Assembly: GCF_009674565.1 (NCBI RefSeq)
Contig: NZ_WKJL01000012.1
Location: forward strand, 1-64,000
Direction of reading: 5' to 3'
Source of the DNA: Duganella aquatilis
Lineage (GTDB): Bacteria > Pseudomonadota > Gammaproteobacteria > Burkholderiales > Burkholderiaceae_D
DNA length: 64,000 nucleotides
The position numbers and the translations under genes are program-made. Under the pieces are notes generated by a model. The model saw only the letters and a program-made list of their open reading frames with translations. It searched no databases and was not told the origin of the DNA. This document shows positions 9,346-19,745 of the stretch, piece after piece (position 1 is the first letter of the stretch; the number at the start of each line of letters is the position of its first letter).

Positions 9346-11478
9346 ATGAAACCAGCCGTCTACGGAGCGCTGCTTGCCCTCGCCGCCTCCGCCTCGTTTG
9401 CCGCCGACATCCCGCCGGCCCCGGTCGCCCGCATCGCCCCCGTCGCCGACACCTATTTCGGCGAAACCATCACCGACCGCTATCGCTGGATGGAGAACGA
9501 CAAGGATCCGGACTGGCTGCCCTTTCTCAAACAACAGAACGCCCACACCCGCGCCATCCTCGACACGCTGCCCAGGCGCGACGAGCTGCTGAAGCGCATC
9601 CAGCAACTGTCCGGCGACATCGCCGCGCCGGCGCGCGTGCAGAAGACCGGCGCGCGCCTGTTCTACCAGCAGCGCCCCGCCGGCTCCAACAACTTCAAAC
9701 TGTTCGTGCGCGAAGGCGGCAAGGACCGCGTGCTGGTCGATCCGACCAAGCTCGATACCAAGACCAGCCACGTCTCGCTGGACTGGTGGCATCCGTCGCC
9801 GGACGGCAGCAGGCTGGCCTACGGCCTGTCGAAAGACGGCAGCGAAGACTCGGTGCTCTACATCATGGACGTGCGCAGCGGCGCGGTGCTGAAGGAGCGC
9901 ATCGCCAACACCGAGGGCGCTGAACCCAGCTGGCTGGCCGACAGCTCCGGCTTCTTCTACAACCAGCTGACCGGCAAGGTGAACACGCCGGAGCGCTATC
10001 TCGACGCGCAGGCGCGCTTCCACAAGGTGGGCACGGATGCGGCCAAAGATCCGGTGTTGATGAAGCGCGGCCTGGACGCCGGCGTCCAGTATGAAAAAAT
10101 CCAGTCGCCGTACATCGAAGTCTTTCCGCACTCCGACAGCGCCTTGCTGCTGCTGTCCGACGTGCGCCAGGAAAAGCGCATCTACACCGCGCCGTTGAAG
10201 GATGCGCTGGCCGGCAAGGCCAGGTGGCAGTTGGTCGCCGACTTCGCCGATGAAGTCATCGCCGTCGACCTGCACGGCGACGACCTGTACCTGCTGTCGA
10301 CGCGCGGCCATCCGCGCGGACGCCTGCTGAAAACCTCGGCCAAGGCGCCAGCACTGGCCAGCGCGCAGGAAGTGGCACCTGAATCGGATCTGGTGCTGCA
10401 AGGCCTGGCGCGCGCCAAGGATGGCTTGTACATCCGCGCCATGGACGGCGGCATCAGCAAGCTGCAACGCCTCGGCACGGACGGCAAGGTCACCAGCATC
10501 GCCCTGCCCTTCGACGGCACGCTGGGCGCTGTCGATGCGGACGCCGATGCGCCGGGCGCGCTGGTGATTCTGTCCGGCTGGTTGCAGCCGACCGGCATCT
10601 GGTCCGTCAGCGCGGACGGCAAGCTGGCCGATACCGGCATCACGCCCAAGCCGGCCATCGACACCAGCGCCTACACCACCGAGCGCCGCTTCGCCACCGC
10701 CAAGGACGGCACCAGGATCCCGTATAGCCTGATCTACAAAAAGGGGCTGAAGATGGACGGCAAAAATCCAGCCTTCATCTCGGCTTATGGCAGCTACGGC
10801 GCGGCGGCCTACTCGCCGGCGTTTGCCGGCCGCACGCTGGCGTTGGTGGACCAGGGCACGATTGTCGGTTATGCGAATGTGCGCGGCGGCGGCGAGTTTG
10901 GCCGCGAATGGCATCGCGCCGGCCAACTGGAAAACAAGCCGAATACCTGGCGCGACCTGATCGCCGTGTGCGAAGAGATTCAGGCCAAGGGCTACACTTC
11001 GCCGGCGTATCAAACCATCGGCGGACGTTCGGCCGGCGGCATCACTATGGGCCGCGCGCTGGAAGAACGTCCGGACCTGTTTGCGGCCGTGATCTCCGGC
11101 GTCGGCTGGCACAATCCGCTGCGCTACGTGGCGGAGCAGAACGGCTACGGCGAAGAACCTGAATGGGGCGCGATTGCCGATCCGGCAGGCTTCAAGGCGC
11201 TGAAGAGCATCGACAGCTATCAGCAGGTGGTGGATGGGACCAAGTATCCGGCCGTGCTGCTGACCACCGGCGTGACCGATCCGCGCGTGGCGCCCTTCCA
11301 TCCGGCAAAGATGGCGGCGCGCCTGCAGGCGGCAACCGCCAGCGGCAAGCCGGTGCTGCTGCGGGTGGATTTTGATGCGGGCCACGGCATGGGTTCAACC
11401 CGCGCGCAGCAGGATGCGGAAGCTGCGGATACCTATGCCTTCATTCTGTCGCAGACGGCGGGCGCCGCCGCGAAATAA
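9346..11478 (+). CDS. secreted prolyl oligopeptidase family (S9) serine peptidase
   Basis: 710 residues from the ATG at 9346. The frame stays open upstream into the RDD gene, but this ATG has a GGACAG ribosome site and is followed by a signal peptide (YGALLALAASASFAA). A seven-bladed propeller domain (about residues 70-430) covers a C-terminal alpha/beta-hydrolase domain. The nucleophile serine lies in GGRSAGGITMG and the catalytic histidine in DFDAGHGMGSTRAQQ. It cleaves short proline-containing peptides in the family, here in the periplasm or outside the cell. Convergent with the next gene, 11 bases apart. Confidence 0.94.
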   Translation: MKPAVYGALLALAASASFAADIPPAPVARIAPVADTYFGETITDRYRWMENDKDPDWLPFLKQQNAHTRAILDTLPRRDELLKRIQQLSGDIAAPARVQKTGARLFYQQRPAGSNNFKLFVREGGKDRVLVDPTKLDTKTSHVSLDWWHPSPDGSRLAYGLSKDGSEDSVLYIMDVRSGAVLKERIANTEGAEPSWLADSSGFFYNQLTGKVNTPERYLDAQARFHKVGTDAAKDPVLMKRGLDAGVQYEKIQSPYIEVFPHSDSALLLLSDVRQEKRIYTAPLKDALAGKARWQLVADFADEVIAVDLHGDDLYLLSTRGHPRGRLLKTSAKAPALASAQEVAPESDLVLQGLARAKDGLYIRAMDGGISKLQRLGTDGKVTSIALPFDGTLGAVDADADAPGALVILSGWLQPTGIWSVSADGKLADTGITPKPAIDTSAYTTERRFATAKDGTRIPYSLIYKKGLKMDGKNPAFISAYGSYGAAAYSPAFAGRTLALVDQGTIVGYANVRGGGEFGREWHRAGQLENKPNTWRDLIAVCEEIQAKGYTSPAYQTIGGRSAGGITMGRALEERPDLFAAVISGVGWHNPLRYVAEQNGYGEEPEWGAIADPAGFKALKSIDSYQQVVDGTKYPAVLLTTGVTDPRVAPFHPAKMAARLQAATASGKPVLLRVDFDAGHGMGSTRAQQDAEAADTYAFILSQTAGAAAK

Positions 11479-11489
11479 TCAGAAACGAA

Positions 11490-12215
11490 TCAGAAGCGCT
11501 CGTAGTTTTGCAGGTAGCGCCATTCGCCTGACGGCAGGCTGGCCATGGAGATGCGTCCGATGCGGATGCGCTTCATGGCCACCACTTTCAGGCCGACTTC
11601 CTTGCACAGCTTTTCGATCAGGCCAGGCTTGGCGTTCTTGATGGCGAAGCGCAGGCGCGTTTCATTCTGCCAGCTGACTTTGCCGTTGATCTGGTTCAGT
11701 TGCTGCAAGCCGCCTTCGATGATCTGGCCGGTGACTTCGACGATGATCTCCTGCTCGATCTTCGCCGCCTCGTCGCTCAGCTTGCGGTTGACGCGGAAGT
11801 CCTGCGTGAACACGGCCAGGCCGCTGACCTTCGCGTCCAGCGCCAGTAGCTCCTGCTGGCCCGTGATGTGGCGCTTGAGGAAACGCTGGCCGGGCGCGGA
11901 GCGCGTCAGCGTGTCGCCGTTCAGCAGGTGCAGCGGCTGCGTCGTGCCCGCAGGCTTGTGCAGCAGGATGGTGACCGGCACGATCTCCAGCAGCGTCGCA
12001 TCTTCCGCGACGGTGACTTTCTGATGCGGCGCGACGCGCGCACCCACCTCTTCCACCAGTTGACCGTCAACGCTGACGAAGCCGCCCTCGATGTACAGCT
12101 CCGCCTCGCGGCGCGAGCATGGGCGTTCGTCCGCTACGCGCTTGGACAGGCGAACGGTGTTGTCGTCATTATCCAAAGAAGTCTCCAAAGACGGTGATGG
12201 CGCGGTCGATATCAT
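11490..12215 (-). CDS. RNA pseudouridine synthase, RsuA/RluF type
   Basis: 241 residues. An S4 RNA-binding domain (residues about 22-75, LSKRVADERPCSRREAELYI) is followed by a pseudouridine synthase domain of the RsuA/RluB/E/F family. The catalytic aspartate is in LLALDAKVSGLAVFTQD, where the family has RLDxxTxGLL. The start overlaps the end of ltaE by 47 bases, and no better internal start is seen. It is the last gene of the extended isc transcript. The closest match is RluF-like, which would modify 23S rRNA, but the exact target uridine cannot be read from sequence. Confidence 0.85.
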   Translation of the reverse strand: MISTAPSPSLETSLDNDDNTVRLSKRVADERPCSRREAELYIEGGFVSVDGQLVEEVGARVAPHQKVTVAEDATLLEIVPVTILLHKPAGTTQPLHLLNGDTLTRSAPGQRFLKRHITGQQELLALDAKVSGLAVFTQDFRVNRKLSDEAAKIEQEIIVEVTGQIIEGGLQQLNQINGKVSWQNETRLRFAIKNAKPGLIEKLCKEVGLKVVAMKRIRIGRISMASLPSGEWRYLQNYERF

Positions 12216-13179
12216 CGCGCGAGGCGTCCATGTGGGTGACGATGCGCAGGCGAGACGACATGGAGACGCGGATGCGCGTCAGTTCCAGCACGTCGCTCAG
12301 GCCCTGCTGAACAAACTGCGGGATGTCGACGTAGAAGATGTTGGTCTGCGGCGTGCTGACTTTGATGCCCTTCATCTTCGCCAGTTCACCGGCGAAGTAG
12401 GCGGCGTTGTCGTGGTCTTCCGCCAGGCGCTGAATATTGTGTTCCAGCGCGTACAGGCCACCGGCCGCGATGACGCCAGCCTGGCGCATGCCGCCGCCCA
12501 GCATCTTGCGCCAGCGCTTGGCTTCCTTGATCAGCGGCCTGGTACCCAGCAGGACCGAGCCGACCGGCGCGCCGAGGCCTTTGGACAGGCACACCGACAC
12601 GGAATCGAAACCCTTGACGATCTCGCGCGGGCTCACGCCCAGCTTGACGGCTGCATTGCAGACGCGCGCGCCGTCGAGGTGGGTCGCCAGGCCGCGCTGA
12701 TGCGCCAGCGCGGTCGCCTGCTGCACGTAGTCCATCGGCAGCACGCGGCCGTTGATGGTGTTTTCCAGCGCCAGCAGTTTGGTGCGCGCGAAATGGAAAT
12801 CGTCCGGCTTGATGTAGGACTCGATATCGGCCAGCGCGATGCTGCCGTCGGCCTGATTGATGATCGGCTGCGGCTGGATACTGCCCAGCACCGCGGCACC
12901 GCCACCTTCGTAGCGGTAGGTGTGCGCTTCCTGGCCGACCAGGTATTCGTCGCCACGGCCGCAATGCGCCAGCAGCGCGAGCAGATTGCTCTGCGTGCCG
13001 GATGGCGCGAATACCGCGTCTTCAAAGCCGAACAGGTCGGCCGCGTATTCCTGCAGGCGGTTGACGGTCGGGTCGTCGCCGTAGACGTCGTCGCCGACTT
13101 CCGCCGCATTCATCGCAGCGCGCATGGCGGCGCTGGGGCGCGTGACGGTGTCACTGCGCAGGTCGAGCCATTGCTCCAT
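12169..13179 (-). CDS. ltaE: low-specificity L-threonine aldolase
   Basis: PLP enzyme cleaving L-threonine and L-allo-threonine to glycine and acetaldehyde. 336 residues. N-terminal landmark DLRSDTVTRPSAAMRAAM, active-site GDDVYGDDPTVN, and the PLP-binding lysine in SVCLSKGLGAPVGSVLLG (about residue 200). The conserved LDGARVCNAA provides the cofactor-contacting Asp. It shares a TAATG stop/start with the upstream methyltransferase gene, so the two are coupled. Its position at the tail of the isc operon suggests co-expression rather than a shared pathway. Confidence 0.96.
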   Translation of the reverse strand: MEQWLDLRSDTVTRPSAAMRAAMNAAEVGDDVYGDDPTVNRLQEYAADLFGFEDAVFAPSGTQSNLLALLAHCGRGDEYLVGQEAHTYRYEGGGAAVLGSIQPQPIINQADGSIALADIESYIKPDDFHFARTKLLALENTINGRVLPMDYVQQATALAHQRGLATHLDGARVCNAAVKLGVSPREIVKGFDSVSVCLSKGLGAPVGSVLLGTRPLIKEAKRWRKMLGGGMRQAGVIAAGGLYALEHNIQRLAEDHDNAAYFAGELAKMKGIKVSTPQTNIFYVDIPQFVQQGLSDVLELTRIRVSMSSRLRIVTHMDASRDDIDRAITVFGDFFG

Positions 13180-14066
13180 TACGCTACCTCTTCGCTAAAG
13201 AAACGGGTGTTCATCTCTTGCAGGCCGACGGTCTCCAGCACCTCTTTCAGGCGCTCGGACGGACGCTTGCGCGGCAGGTTCTTGTAGGTGGCGATGATCA
13301 GTTCATTCTTCATCGAGTGTTCCCAGCCTACCAGTTCGGTCACGGTGACGTCGTAGCCGTGCGCTTCCAGTTGCAGGCAACGCAGCACGTTGGTGATCTG
13401 ACTGCCGAATTCACGGGTGTGGATCGGATGGCGCCAGATTTCGGTCAGCGCGGATTTGCCCAGCGACTGGCCTTTGTTCTTCTTCAGGACCGAAGCCACT
13501 TCGGCCTGGCAGCACGGTACCAGCACGATGTGCCTGGCCTTCTTCTTCAGCGCGAACTGGATGGCGTCATCGGTCGCCGTGTTGCAGGCGTGGAGCGCGG
13601 TGACGACGTCGATCTGCTCCGGCAGCAGCTTCGATTCGGTGGACTCGGCCACCGACAGCGGCAGGAAGGACATGCCGGGGAAGTTGAACTGCCTGGCCAG
13701 TTCCTGCGAGCGCACGACCAGCTCTTCGCGGGTCTCGATGCCGTAGATGTGCGAGTCGTTCTGCAGCGCCTTGAAGAACAGGTCGTAGATGATGAAGCCG
13801 AGGTAGGACTTGCCGGCGCCGTGGTCGACCAGCGACACATTGTCCTTCTCGCCCAGCACCTGCTTGAGCAGCGGCTCGATGAACTGGTACAGGTGGTAGA
13901 CCTGTTTCAGCTTGCGGCGGCTGTCCTGGTTCATCTTGCCGTCGCGCGTGAGGATGTGCAGTTCCTGCAGCAGCGCCACGGTCTGGCCTTCGCGGATTTC
14001 CGGCATGTTGTCGGCGCTGGTGACGGTGGCGCCGATCTTTTGTACGGGTTTCTTAGGCTGCTTCAT
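13179..14066 (-). CDS. class I SAM-dependent methyltransferase (methyltransferase domain 32 type)
   Basis: 295 residues from the ATG at 14066. A longer frame reaches 14129, but that would bury the start in iscX, while the 14066 start overlaps iscX by only 14 bases. SAM motif I is [12 protein letters not shown], and [18 protein letters not shown] and [16 protein letters not shown] follow. The LHACxxATD and PCCQ signatures are typical of COG0500-type enzymes related to GSTCD/TRMT13-like methyltransferases, so an RNA substrate is possible. It lies between iscX and ltaE in the isc transcript. Confidence 0.85.
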   Translation of the reverse strand: MKQPKKPVQKIGATVTSADNMPEIREGQTVALLQELHILTRDGKMNQDSRRKLKQVYHLYQFIEPLLKQVLGEKDNVSLVDHGAGKSYLGFIIYDLFFKALQNDSHIYGIETREELVVRSQELARQFNFPGMSFLPLSVAESTESKLLPEQIDVVTALHACNTATDDAIQFALKKKARHIVLVPCCQAEVASVLKKNKGQSLGKSALTEIWRHPIHTREFGSQITNVLRCLQLEAHGYDVTVTELVGWEHSMKNELIIATYKNLPRKRPSERLKEVLETVGLQEMNTRFFSEEVA

Positions 14067-14247
14067 CGATCCACGCCTGCTGAACTGCTTCGAGGACTTT
14101 CTCACCGCCGCGCGTGTGGTCGTCGTCAAACTCTTCGAGTCCGACGATCCAGTTGTGCAGATCGGTGAAGCGGATGGTAAGCGGATCGATGTCCGGATAC
14201 TTGTCGTACAGCGCTTCCGCGATCGCGGTGATGTCAGTCCATTTCAT
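14053..14247 (-). CDS. iscX: Fe-S cluster assembly protein IscX
   Basis: 64-residue acidic protein, the normal IscX length. It binds IscS and acts as an iron-dependent regulator of cysteine desulfurase activity. Typical sequence: [19 protein letters not shown], the [14 protein letters not shown] iron-site helix and the C-terminal [16 protein letters not shown]. It starts one base after fdx. Confidence 0.96.
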   Translation of the reverse strand: MKWTDITAIAEALYDKYPDIDPLTIRFTDLHNWIVGLEEFDDDHTRGGEKVLEAVQQAWIDEAA

Positions 14248-14248
14248 A

Positions 14249-14590
14249 TCAGTGACCGCCTTCGCTGGCGTGGTTGATGGTGTACTTCGGAATTTCGATG
14301 ACCAGGTCTTCTTCCGCCACCACGGCCTGGCACGACAGGCGCGACACGGCTTCCAGGCCCCAGGCTTTGTCCAGCAGGTCTTCTTCGGTTTCGCTGGCTT
14401 CGTTCAGCGAGTTGAAGCCTTCGCGCACCAGCACGTGGCAGGTGGTGCAGGCGCAGGATTTTTCGCAGGCGTGCTCGATGTGGATGTCATTGTCGAGCAT
14501 GACGTCGCACAGGGTTTTGCCGGCAGGCGCGTCAACGACGGCGCCGTCCGGGCACAGTTTTGGGTGAGGCAGGAATACGATTTGTGGCAT
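14249..14590 (-). CDS. fdx: ISC-system [2Fe-2S] ferredoxin
   Basis: 113 residues. An adrenodoxin-type ferredoxin supplying electrons for cluster assembly on IscU. Three cluster cysteines are in [12 protein letters not shown] and the fourth in [12 protein letters not shown]. The start [18 protein letters not shown] is the family's usual N-terminus. It lies 21 bases after hscA and one base before iscX. Confidence 0.97.
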   Translation of the reverse strand: MPQIVFLPHPKLCPDGAVVDAPAGKTLCDVMLDNDIHIEHACEKSCACTTCHVLVREGFNSLNEASETEEDLLDKAWGLEAVSRLSCQAVVAEEDLVIEIPKYTINHASEGGH

Positions 14591-14611
14591 GTGAAAGCTC
14601 TTTTCTAATAA

Positions 14612-16492
14612 TCAGACTACTTGATCCAGCGCCTTGCCGGCCAGCGCGCTGCGCACGCTGCGGTCCATGCGGCGCGATGCGAATTCTTCGGTGCCTTGGG
14701 CCAGCGCTTCGACGGCTGCCTTCACCGCCTGGTGATCCACCGCGCCGGTCTGCGACTGCGCCACGATGTCGCGCGTGCTCGCCATCAGCGCATCCACCGC
14801 CACGCGCTCTTCAGCCGACAGCAGGCCCGCATCTTCGTCCAGCGCCGCTTGCGTCGCCAGCAGGATGCGTTCCGCTTCCACCTGTTCTTCACGCAGCGCA
14901 CGCGCCTTCATGTCGACATCGGCCGACGTGTGCGACTCTTGCAGCATGCGCGCCACATCGTCATCGCCCAGGCCATACGACGGCTTGACGGTGATCGAAG
15001 CTTCAACGCCCGAACGCAGCTCGCGCGCCGACACCGACAGCAAGCCGTCCGCATCCACCTGGTACGTGATGCGGATACGCGCCGCGCCAGCCGCCATCGG
15101 CGGAATGCCGCGCAGCTCGAAGCGCGCCAGCGAACGGCAATCCGCCACCAGCTCACGTTCGCCTTGCAGCACGTGCACCGCCAGCGCGGTCTGGCCGTCC
15201 TTAAACGTGGTGAACTCCTGCGCGCGGGCGCAAGGAATGGTCGAGTTGCGTGGAATGATCTTCTCCACCAGGCCGCCCATGGTCTCGATACCCAGCGACA
15301 GCGGAATCACATCCAGCAGCAGCCAGTCGTCGCCGGCGGCGCGGTTGCCGGCCAGCAGATTGGCCTGCACGGCCGCTCCCAGCGCCACCACCTTGTCCGG
15401 ATCGATATTCGCGTGCGGCGTGGTGTGGAAGTATTCGCTTACCGCGCGGTGCACGTGGGGCATGCGCGTGGCGCCGCCAACCATGACCACGCCATCGACA
15501 TCATCCGCATCGACATTGGCGTCGCGCAGGGCCTTCTTGATGGCCTTCATGGTCTTGTCGATCAGGTGCTTGGTAATCTCCTGGAAGGTATCGGCGGTGA
15601 CGGTCAGGTGTACCTGCTCGCCCGACTTCAGCGCGGCGTCCACCGTCACTTCGTCCTTGGTCGACAGCAGTTCCTTGGCTTCGCGCGACTTCACCATCAG
15701 CACGGCGGTGTCTTCGTCCGACAGCGGCGCCAGCTTTTCCTGCTGGTGAATGTGGCAGAACAGGCGGTGATCGAAATCGTCGCCGCCCAGCGCGGAATCG
15801 CCGCCGGTGGCCAGCACTTCGAACACGCCCTTGCTCAGTTTCAGAATCGAGATATCGAAGGTACCGCCGCCCAGATCGTAGACGGCGTAAATGCCTTCCG
15901 ACGCGTTATCCAGGCCATAGGCGATGGCGGCGGCGGTCGGCTCGCTCAGCAGGCGCAGCACGTTCAGGCCGGCCAGTTGGGCCGCGTCCTTGGTCGCCTG
16001 GCGCTGCGCGTCGTCGAAATAGGCTGGCACGGTGATCACCGCACCCACTAGATCGTCGCCCAGCGAATCTTCGGCGCGCTGGCGCAGCGTGGCCAGGATC
16101 TGCGCCGACACTTCCACCGGGCTTTTCACGCCGGCGACGGTCTTCAGCTGCACCATGCCGGGCGTGTCCTGAAAATCGTAGGGCAGGTTTTCCGCGTAGG
16201 CGATGTCGGCCAGGCCGCGGCCCATGAAGCGCTTCACGGACACGATGGTGTTCTTCGGATCGGTGGTCTGCGCGGCCTGCGCCTTGAAGCCGATGTTGGC
16301 GTGGCCGTTGGGCAGATAGCGCACCACGGACGGCAGCAGCGCGCGGCCGTCTTCGTCGTTCAGCACTTCTGGAATGCTGTTGCGCACAGTCGCCACCAGC
16401 GAATTGGTGGTGCCCAGATCTATCCCCACCGCCAGCCGATGCTGGTGCGGTGCGGTGGACATGCCTGGTTCGGAAATTTGCAGAAGTGCCAT
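14612..16492 (-). CDS. hscA: Fe-S protein maturation chaperone HscA (Hsp70 family)
   Basis: Specialised Hsp70 that binds the LPPVK motif of IscU and drives cluster transfer with ATP. 626 residues. The [10 protein letters not shown] start matches the classical HscA N-terminus, so the upstream ATG was chosen over the one at residue 11. Nucleotide-binding motifs are [14 protein letters not shown] (about 24-37), [13 protein letters not shown] and [13 protein letters not shown]. The substrate-binding domain starts near residue 400. It is the third Hsp70-family gene type in the window, the other two lying at 29442-34144. Confidence 0.97.
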   Translation of the reverse strand: MALLQISEPGMSTAPHQHRLAVGIDLGTTNSLVATVRNSIPEVLNDEDGRALLPSVVRYLPNGHANIGFKAQAAQTTDPKNTIVSVKRFMGRGLADIAYAENLPYDFQDTPGMVQLKTVAGVKSPVEVSAQILATLRQRAEDSLGDDLVGAVITVPAYFDDAQRQATKDAAQLAGLNVLRLLSEPTAAAIAYGLDNASEGIYAVYDLGGGTFDISILKLSKGVFEVLATGGDSALGGDDFDHRLFCHIHQQEKLAPLSDEDTAVLMVKSREAKELLSTKDEVTVDAALKSGEQVHLTVTADTFQEITKHLIDKTMKAIKKALRDANVDADDVDGVVMVGGATRMPHVHRAVSEYFHTTPHANIDPDKVVALGAAVQANLLAGNRAAGDDWLLLDVIPLSLGIETMGGLVEKIIPRNSTIPCARAQEFTTFKDGQTALAVHVLQGERELVADCRSLARFELRGIPPMAAGAARIRITYQVDADGLLSVSARELRSGVEASITVKPSYGLGDDDVARMLQESHTSADVDMKARALREEQVEAERILLATQAALDEDAGLLSAEERVAVDALMASTRDIVAQSQTGAVDHQAVKAAVEALAQGTEEFASRRMDRSVRSALAGKALDQVV

Positions 16493-16549
16493 GGGACGAG
16501 ACCTGTATTTTTATATTGCCTGGAAGTGCGCGCGGTCGGCGCGCACGCA

Positions 16550-17065
16550 TCAGGCTTCGATTGCTTCAAAGGCGAAGCGGACTTCTTCGCCGAATTTTTC
16601 GAGGAACATCAGCGCACGCACGCCTTGTGCGGCGGCGGCGAAATCAGCGGCGTTGATCTGTTGTTCGATCTGCGCCAGCTGCTCCTTGCGCGCGGTGCGC
16701 AGCTGCTTGTCGAGCGATTCCAGCGCGTCGCTGTCCTTGCCGGCGCGGGCGTCGCCCAGCTCTTCGCGCCACTCCATCTGCTGCATCAGGAAGGCCATCG
16801 GCATCGAAGTGTTCGACTCGGTCTGCAAATCGACGCCAGCCAGCTCGCACATGTATTGCGCGCGCTTCTGCGGATTTTTCAGGGTCTGATAGGCTTCGTT
16901 GGCGCGGGTGGCCCACTGCATGGCGACGCGCTTTTCGGCGTCGGTGGCGTTGACGAATTTGTCGGGATGGACGCGGCTTTGCACGTCGCGGTAAGCGCTA
17001 TCCAGCGCTCCCGCGTCTACGGCAAACTGCTGCGGCAGGTTGAATAGCTCAAAGTGGTTCTGCAT
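16550..17065 (-). CDS. hscB: Fe-S cluster co-chaperone HscB (J-domain protein)
   Basis: 171 residues. J-type co-chaperone that delivers IscU to HscA and stimulates its ATPase. The J domain (about residues 1-75) includes the HPDKF motif near residue 33. The C-terminal three-helix bundle, which contacts IscU, includes MAFLMQQMEWREELGDA. Six bases separate it from iscA. Confidence 0.97.
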   Translation of the reverse strand: MQNHFELFNLPQQFAVDAGALDSAYRDVQSRVHPDKFVNATDAEKRVAMQWATRANEAYQTLKNPQKRAQYMCELAGVDLQTESNTSMPMAFLMQQMEWREELGDARAGKDSDALESLDKQLRTARKEQLAQIEQQINAADFAAAAQGVRALMFLEKFGEEVRFAFEAIEA

Positions 17066-17071
17066 GACGGC

Positions 17072-17395
17072 TTAGACGCGGAAGCTTTCACCGCAACCGC
17101 AAGCGTCTTTTTCGTTCGGGTTGTTGAACTTGAAGCCTTCGTTCAGGCCTTCGCGCGCGAAGTCCAGCTCCGTGCCGTCGATGTACGGCAGGCTTTTCGG
17201 ATCGACGAACACCTTCACGCCGTGCGATTCGAAGACGCTGTCTTCGTCGGTCACGTCGTCCACGTATTCCAGCTTGTAGGCCATGCCCGAGCAACCGGTG
17301 GTGCGCACGCCGAAGCGCAGACCGATGCCCTTGCCGCGGCGCTCGATGTAGCGGTTGATGTGTTTCGCTGCTTTTTCGGTCAGGGTGATTGCCAT
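17072..17395 (-). CDS. iscA: iron-sulfur cluster assembly protein IscA
   Basis: 107-residue A-type carrier for Fe-S clusters. The three conserved cysteines are present: [12 protein letters not shown] (first) and CGCGESFRV at the C-terminus (second and third). Its place between iscU and hscB is the standard isc order. Confidence 0.97.
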   Translation of the reverse strand: MAITLTEKAAKHINRYIERRGKGIGLRFGVRTTGCSGMAYKLEYVDDVTDEDSVFESHGVKVFVDPKSLPYIDGTELDFAREGLNEGFKFNNPNEKDACGCGESFRV

Positions 17396-17438
17396 TTGAT
17401 TCTCCCGCGCCCCGGCGTGCCGGGGCGTCGTGTCGTAA

Positions 17439-17831
17439 TTACGCTGCTACGGTGGCGTGCTTGTTCTGGTAGTCCAGCACTGCGGCCTTGATGGCGTCTT
17501 CCGCCAGGATCGAGCAGTGGATCTTCACTGGCGGCAGCGCCAGTTCTTCCGCGATCTGGGTGTTCTTGATGGCCAGTGCCTGGTCCAGGGTTTTGCCCTT
17601 GACCCATTCGGTCACCAGCGAGCTGGAAGCGATCGCCGAGCCGCAGCCGTAGGTCTTGAACTTCGCATCTTCGATCAGGCCATCGGCGCCGACCTTGATT
17701 TGCAGTTTCATGACGTCGCCGCAGGCAGGTGCGCCGACCATGCCGGTACCGACCGAGTCATCGCCCTTTTCGAAGGCGCCGACGTTGCGTGGATTTTCGT
17801 AGTGGTCCAACACTTTTTCCGAGTAAGCCAT
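17439..17831 (-). CDS. iscU: Fe-S cluster scaffold protein IscU
   Basis: 130 residues; the scaffold on which IscS-derived sulfur and iron form a [2Fe-2S] cluster. The three cysteines are in [25 protein letters not shown] and [12 protein letters not shown]. The HscA recognition motif LPPVK immediately precedes the last one. Length and start ([18 protein letters not shown]) are normal. Confidence 0.98.
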   Translation of the reverse strand: MAYSEKVLDHYENPRNVGAFEKGDDSVGTGMVGAPACGDVMKLQIKVGADGLIEDAKFKTYGCGSAIASSSLVTEWVKGKTLDQALAIKNTQIAEELALPPVKIHCSILAEDAIKAAVLDYQNKHATVAA

Positions 17832-17855
17832 TTTGATGCTCCTATTTCTACAATA

Positions 17856-19112
17856 TTAGTGGGCTGCCCATTGGATCGAATTGATATCGACGCCATCTTT
17901 GAACATATCCCACAGCGGCGACAGTTCACGCAGTTTGTGTACCTTGGACTTCATCAGGTCGATCGCGAAATCGATATCGGCTTCGGTGGTGAAGCGGCCG
18001 ATGGTGAAACGGATCGAGCTGTGCGCCAGTTCGTCGCTACGACCCAGCGCGCGCAATACATAAGATGGTTCCAGCGAGGCCGAAGTACAAGCGGAACCGG
18101 ACGACACGGCCAGGTCTTTCACGGCCATGATCAGCGACTCGCCCTCGACGTAGTTGAAGCTGACGTTCAGGTTGTGCGGCACGCGGTGTTCCATGTCGCC
18201 GTTGATGTACGTTTCCTCGATTTCCTGCAGGCCCTTGGCCAGACGGTCGCGCAGCGCCTTGATGCGGGCGATTTCGGTGTCCATTTCCACTTTCGCCAGG
18301 CGGAAGGCTTCGCCCATGCCGACGATCTGGTGGGTTGGCAGCGTGCCCGAACGCAGGCCGCGCTCGTGGCCGCCACCGTGCATTTGCGCTTCGATGCGCA
18401 CGCGCGGCTTGCGGCAGACGTACAGCGCGCCCACGCCTTTCGGGCCGTAGGTTTTGTGCGCGGTGAAGGTCATCAGGTCGACCTTGGTTTTTTGCAGGTC
18501 GATGACCACTTTGCCGGTCGCTTGCGCGGCGTCGCAGTGGAAGATGATGCCTTTCGAGCGGCACAGTTCGCCGATCTGGTCGATCGGCTGGATCACGCCG
18601 ATCTCGTTGTTGACCAGCATGACCGAGATCAGGATGGTGTCCGGGCGGATGGCGGCGGTCAGTTGCTCGATGGTGATCAGGCCGTTGTCCTGCGGTTCCA
18701 GGTAGGTCGCTTCAAAGCCCTGGCGTTCCAGTTCACGCACGGTGTCCAGCACGGCTTTGTGCTCGGTTTTCACGGTGATGATGTGCTTGCCCTTGGTTTT
18801 GTAGAACTGCGCCGCGCCCTTGATGGCCAGGTTGTTCGATTCGGTGGCGCCGGAGGTCCAGATGATTTCGCGCGGGTCGGCGTTGACCAGGGCGGCGACG
18901 TTGGCGCGCGCCTCTTCCACCGCTTTTTCAGCGGTCCAGCCGTACATGTGGCTGCGCGATGCCGGATTGCCGAACTGCTCGCGCAGGTACGGAATCATCG
19001 CATCGGCGACGCGCGGATCGATCGGCGTGGTGGCCGAATAGTCCATGTAGATCGGGAAATGCGGCGCGGTCTGGAATTTCACGTCAGCGATGTTTTTTTC
19101 TGGGGCGTTCAT
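17856..19112 (-). CDS. iscS: cysteine desulfurase IscS
   Basis: PLP enzyme that releases sulfur from cysteine as a persulfide for Fe-S cluster and thio-modification pathways. 418 residues, slightly longer than E. coli IscS (404) because of an N-terminal extension before [16 protein letters not shown]. The PLP lysine is in [16 protein letters not shown]. The persulfide cysteine is in [17 protein letters not shown], on the mobile loop typical of group I enzymes. It lies 36 bases after iscR. Confidence 0.97.
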   Translation of the reverse strand: MNAPEKNIADVKFQTAPHFPIYMDYSATTPIDPRVADAMIPYLREQFGNPASRSHMYGWTAEKAVEEARANVAALVNADPREIIWTSGATESNNLAIKGAAQFYKTKGKHIITVKTEHKAVLDTVRELERQGFEATYLEPQDNGLITIEQLTAAIRPDTILISVMLVNNEIGVIQPIDQIGELCRSKGIIFHCDAAQATGKVVIDLQKTKVDLMTFTAHKTYGPKGVGALYVCRKPRVRIEAQMHGGGHERGLRSGTLPTHQIVGMGEAFRLAKVEMDTEIARIKALRDRLAKGLQEIEETYINGDMEHRVPHNLNVSFNYVEGESLIMAVKDLAVSSGSACTSASLEPSYVLRALGRSDELAHSSIRFTIGRFTTEADIDFAIDLMKSKVHKLRELSPLWDMFKDGVDINSIQWAAH

Positions 19113-19148
19113 CTGGTTACTCCGTTATCTATCCGTATGTGCAGGGGC

Positions 19149-19628
19149 TTACAGCGCGGCGTGGTTGCCGTTGCGGTGCATGTGCACCACGTTTTGCGCC
19201 GCATCCTTCTGCTTTTGTTGATCGACCAGATCCTGCAGCGATACGGAATCCAGATAATCAACCATCTTTTCGTTCAGCGTGGCCCACAGTTCGTGGGTCA
19301 TGCAGCGCACGCCGCTGGCAGCGTCGGCGCCGTGACAGTTTTCCTTGCCGCCGCACTGGGTTGCGTCCAGCGGCTCATCGACAGCGATGATGATGTCGGC
19401 GACAGTGACCTTGTCGGCGCGGCGCGCCAGACTGTAGCCGCCGCCGGGACCGCGGATCGATTCAACGATCTCGTGGCGGCGCAGCTTGCCGAACAGCTGC
19501 TCCAGGTAAGACAGCGAAATCGCCTGACGCTGGCTGATGCCGGACAGCGTGACTGGGCCCTTGCCTTGGCGCAATGCCAAATCAATCATCGCAGTCACAG
19601 CAAAACGGCCTTTGGTGGTCAGACGCAT
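19149..19628 (-). CDS. iscR: Rrf2-family Fe-S sensing repressor IscR
   Basis: Transcription factor that carries a [2Fe-2S] cluster and represses the isc operon when clusters are plentiful. 159 residues from the ATG at 19628 (MRLTTKGRFAVTAMIDLAL). A start further upstream at 19673 would add 15 residues not seen in the family. The winged helix covers about residues 1-65. The cluster cysteines are in CGGKENC and VRCMTHELW. An IscR-type operator lies about 53 bases upstream. Confidence 0.96.
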   Translation of the reverse strand: MRLTTKGRFAVTAMIDLALRQGKGPVTLSGISQRQAISLSYLEQLFGKLRRHEIVESIRGPGGGYSLARRADKVTVADIIIAVDEPLDATQCGGKENCHGADAASGVRCMTHELWATLNEKMVDYLDSVSLQDLVDQQKQKDAAQNVVHMHRNGNHAAL

Positions 19629-19680
19629 CACTACCTCGGTTGGGTTAAAATATCGACCCTTGTCACTAATCACAAAGCCT

Positions 19681-19707
19681 GATTAGTTGATCGAATTAGT
19701 CAAGTAT
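19681..19707 (-). promoter_or_regulatory. IscR type-1-like binding site in the iscR promoter
   Basis: On the minus strand the site reads ATACTTGACTAATTCGATC followed by AACTAATC. It matches the half-site pattern of the E. coli type 1 IscR operator (ATAxxTGACT...GTC). It also contains a TTGACT that could serve as a -35 element, so bound IscR would block RNA polymerase. Its position upstream of iscR supports autorepression of the whole isc transcript. Confidence 0.7.
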
Positions 19708-19745
19708 ACCAAACTTTAATAAAGCTTGCTGGCCGGCCCTCGGTT

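Noticed and set aside
9298-11385. 695-codon frame on the minus strand
   Set aside because: Antisense shadow of the S9 peptidase gene, which has all family motifs.
17457-19682. 741-codon plus-strand frame
   Set aside because: Antisense to iscU, iscS and iscR, all of which are certain.
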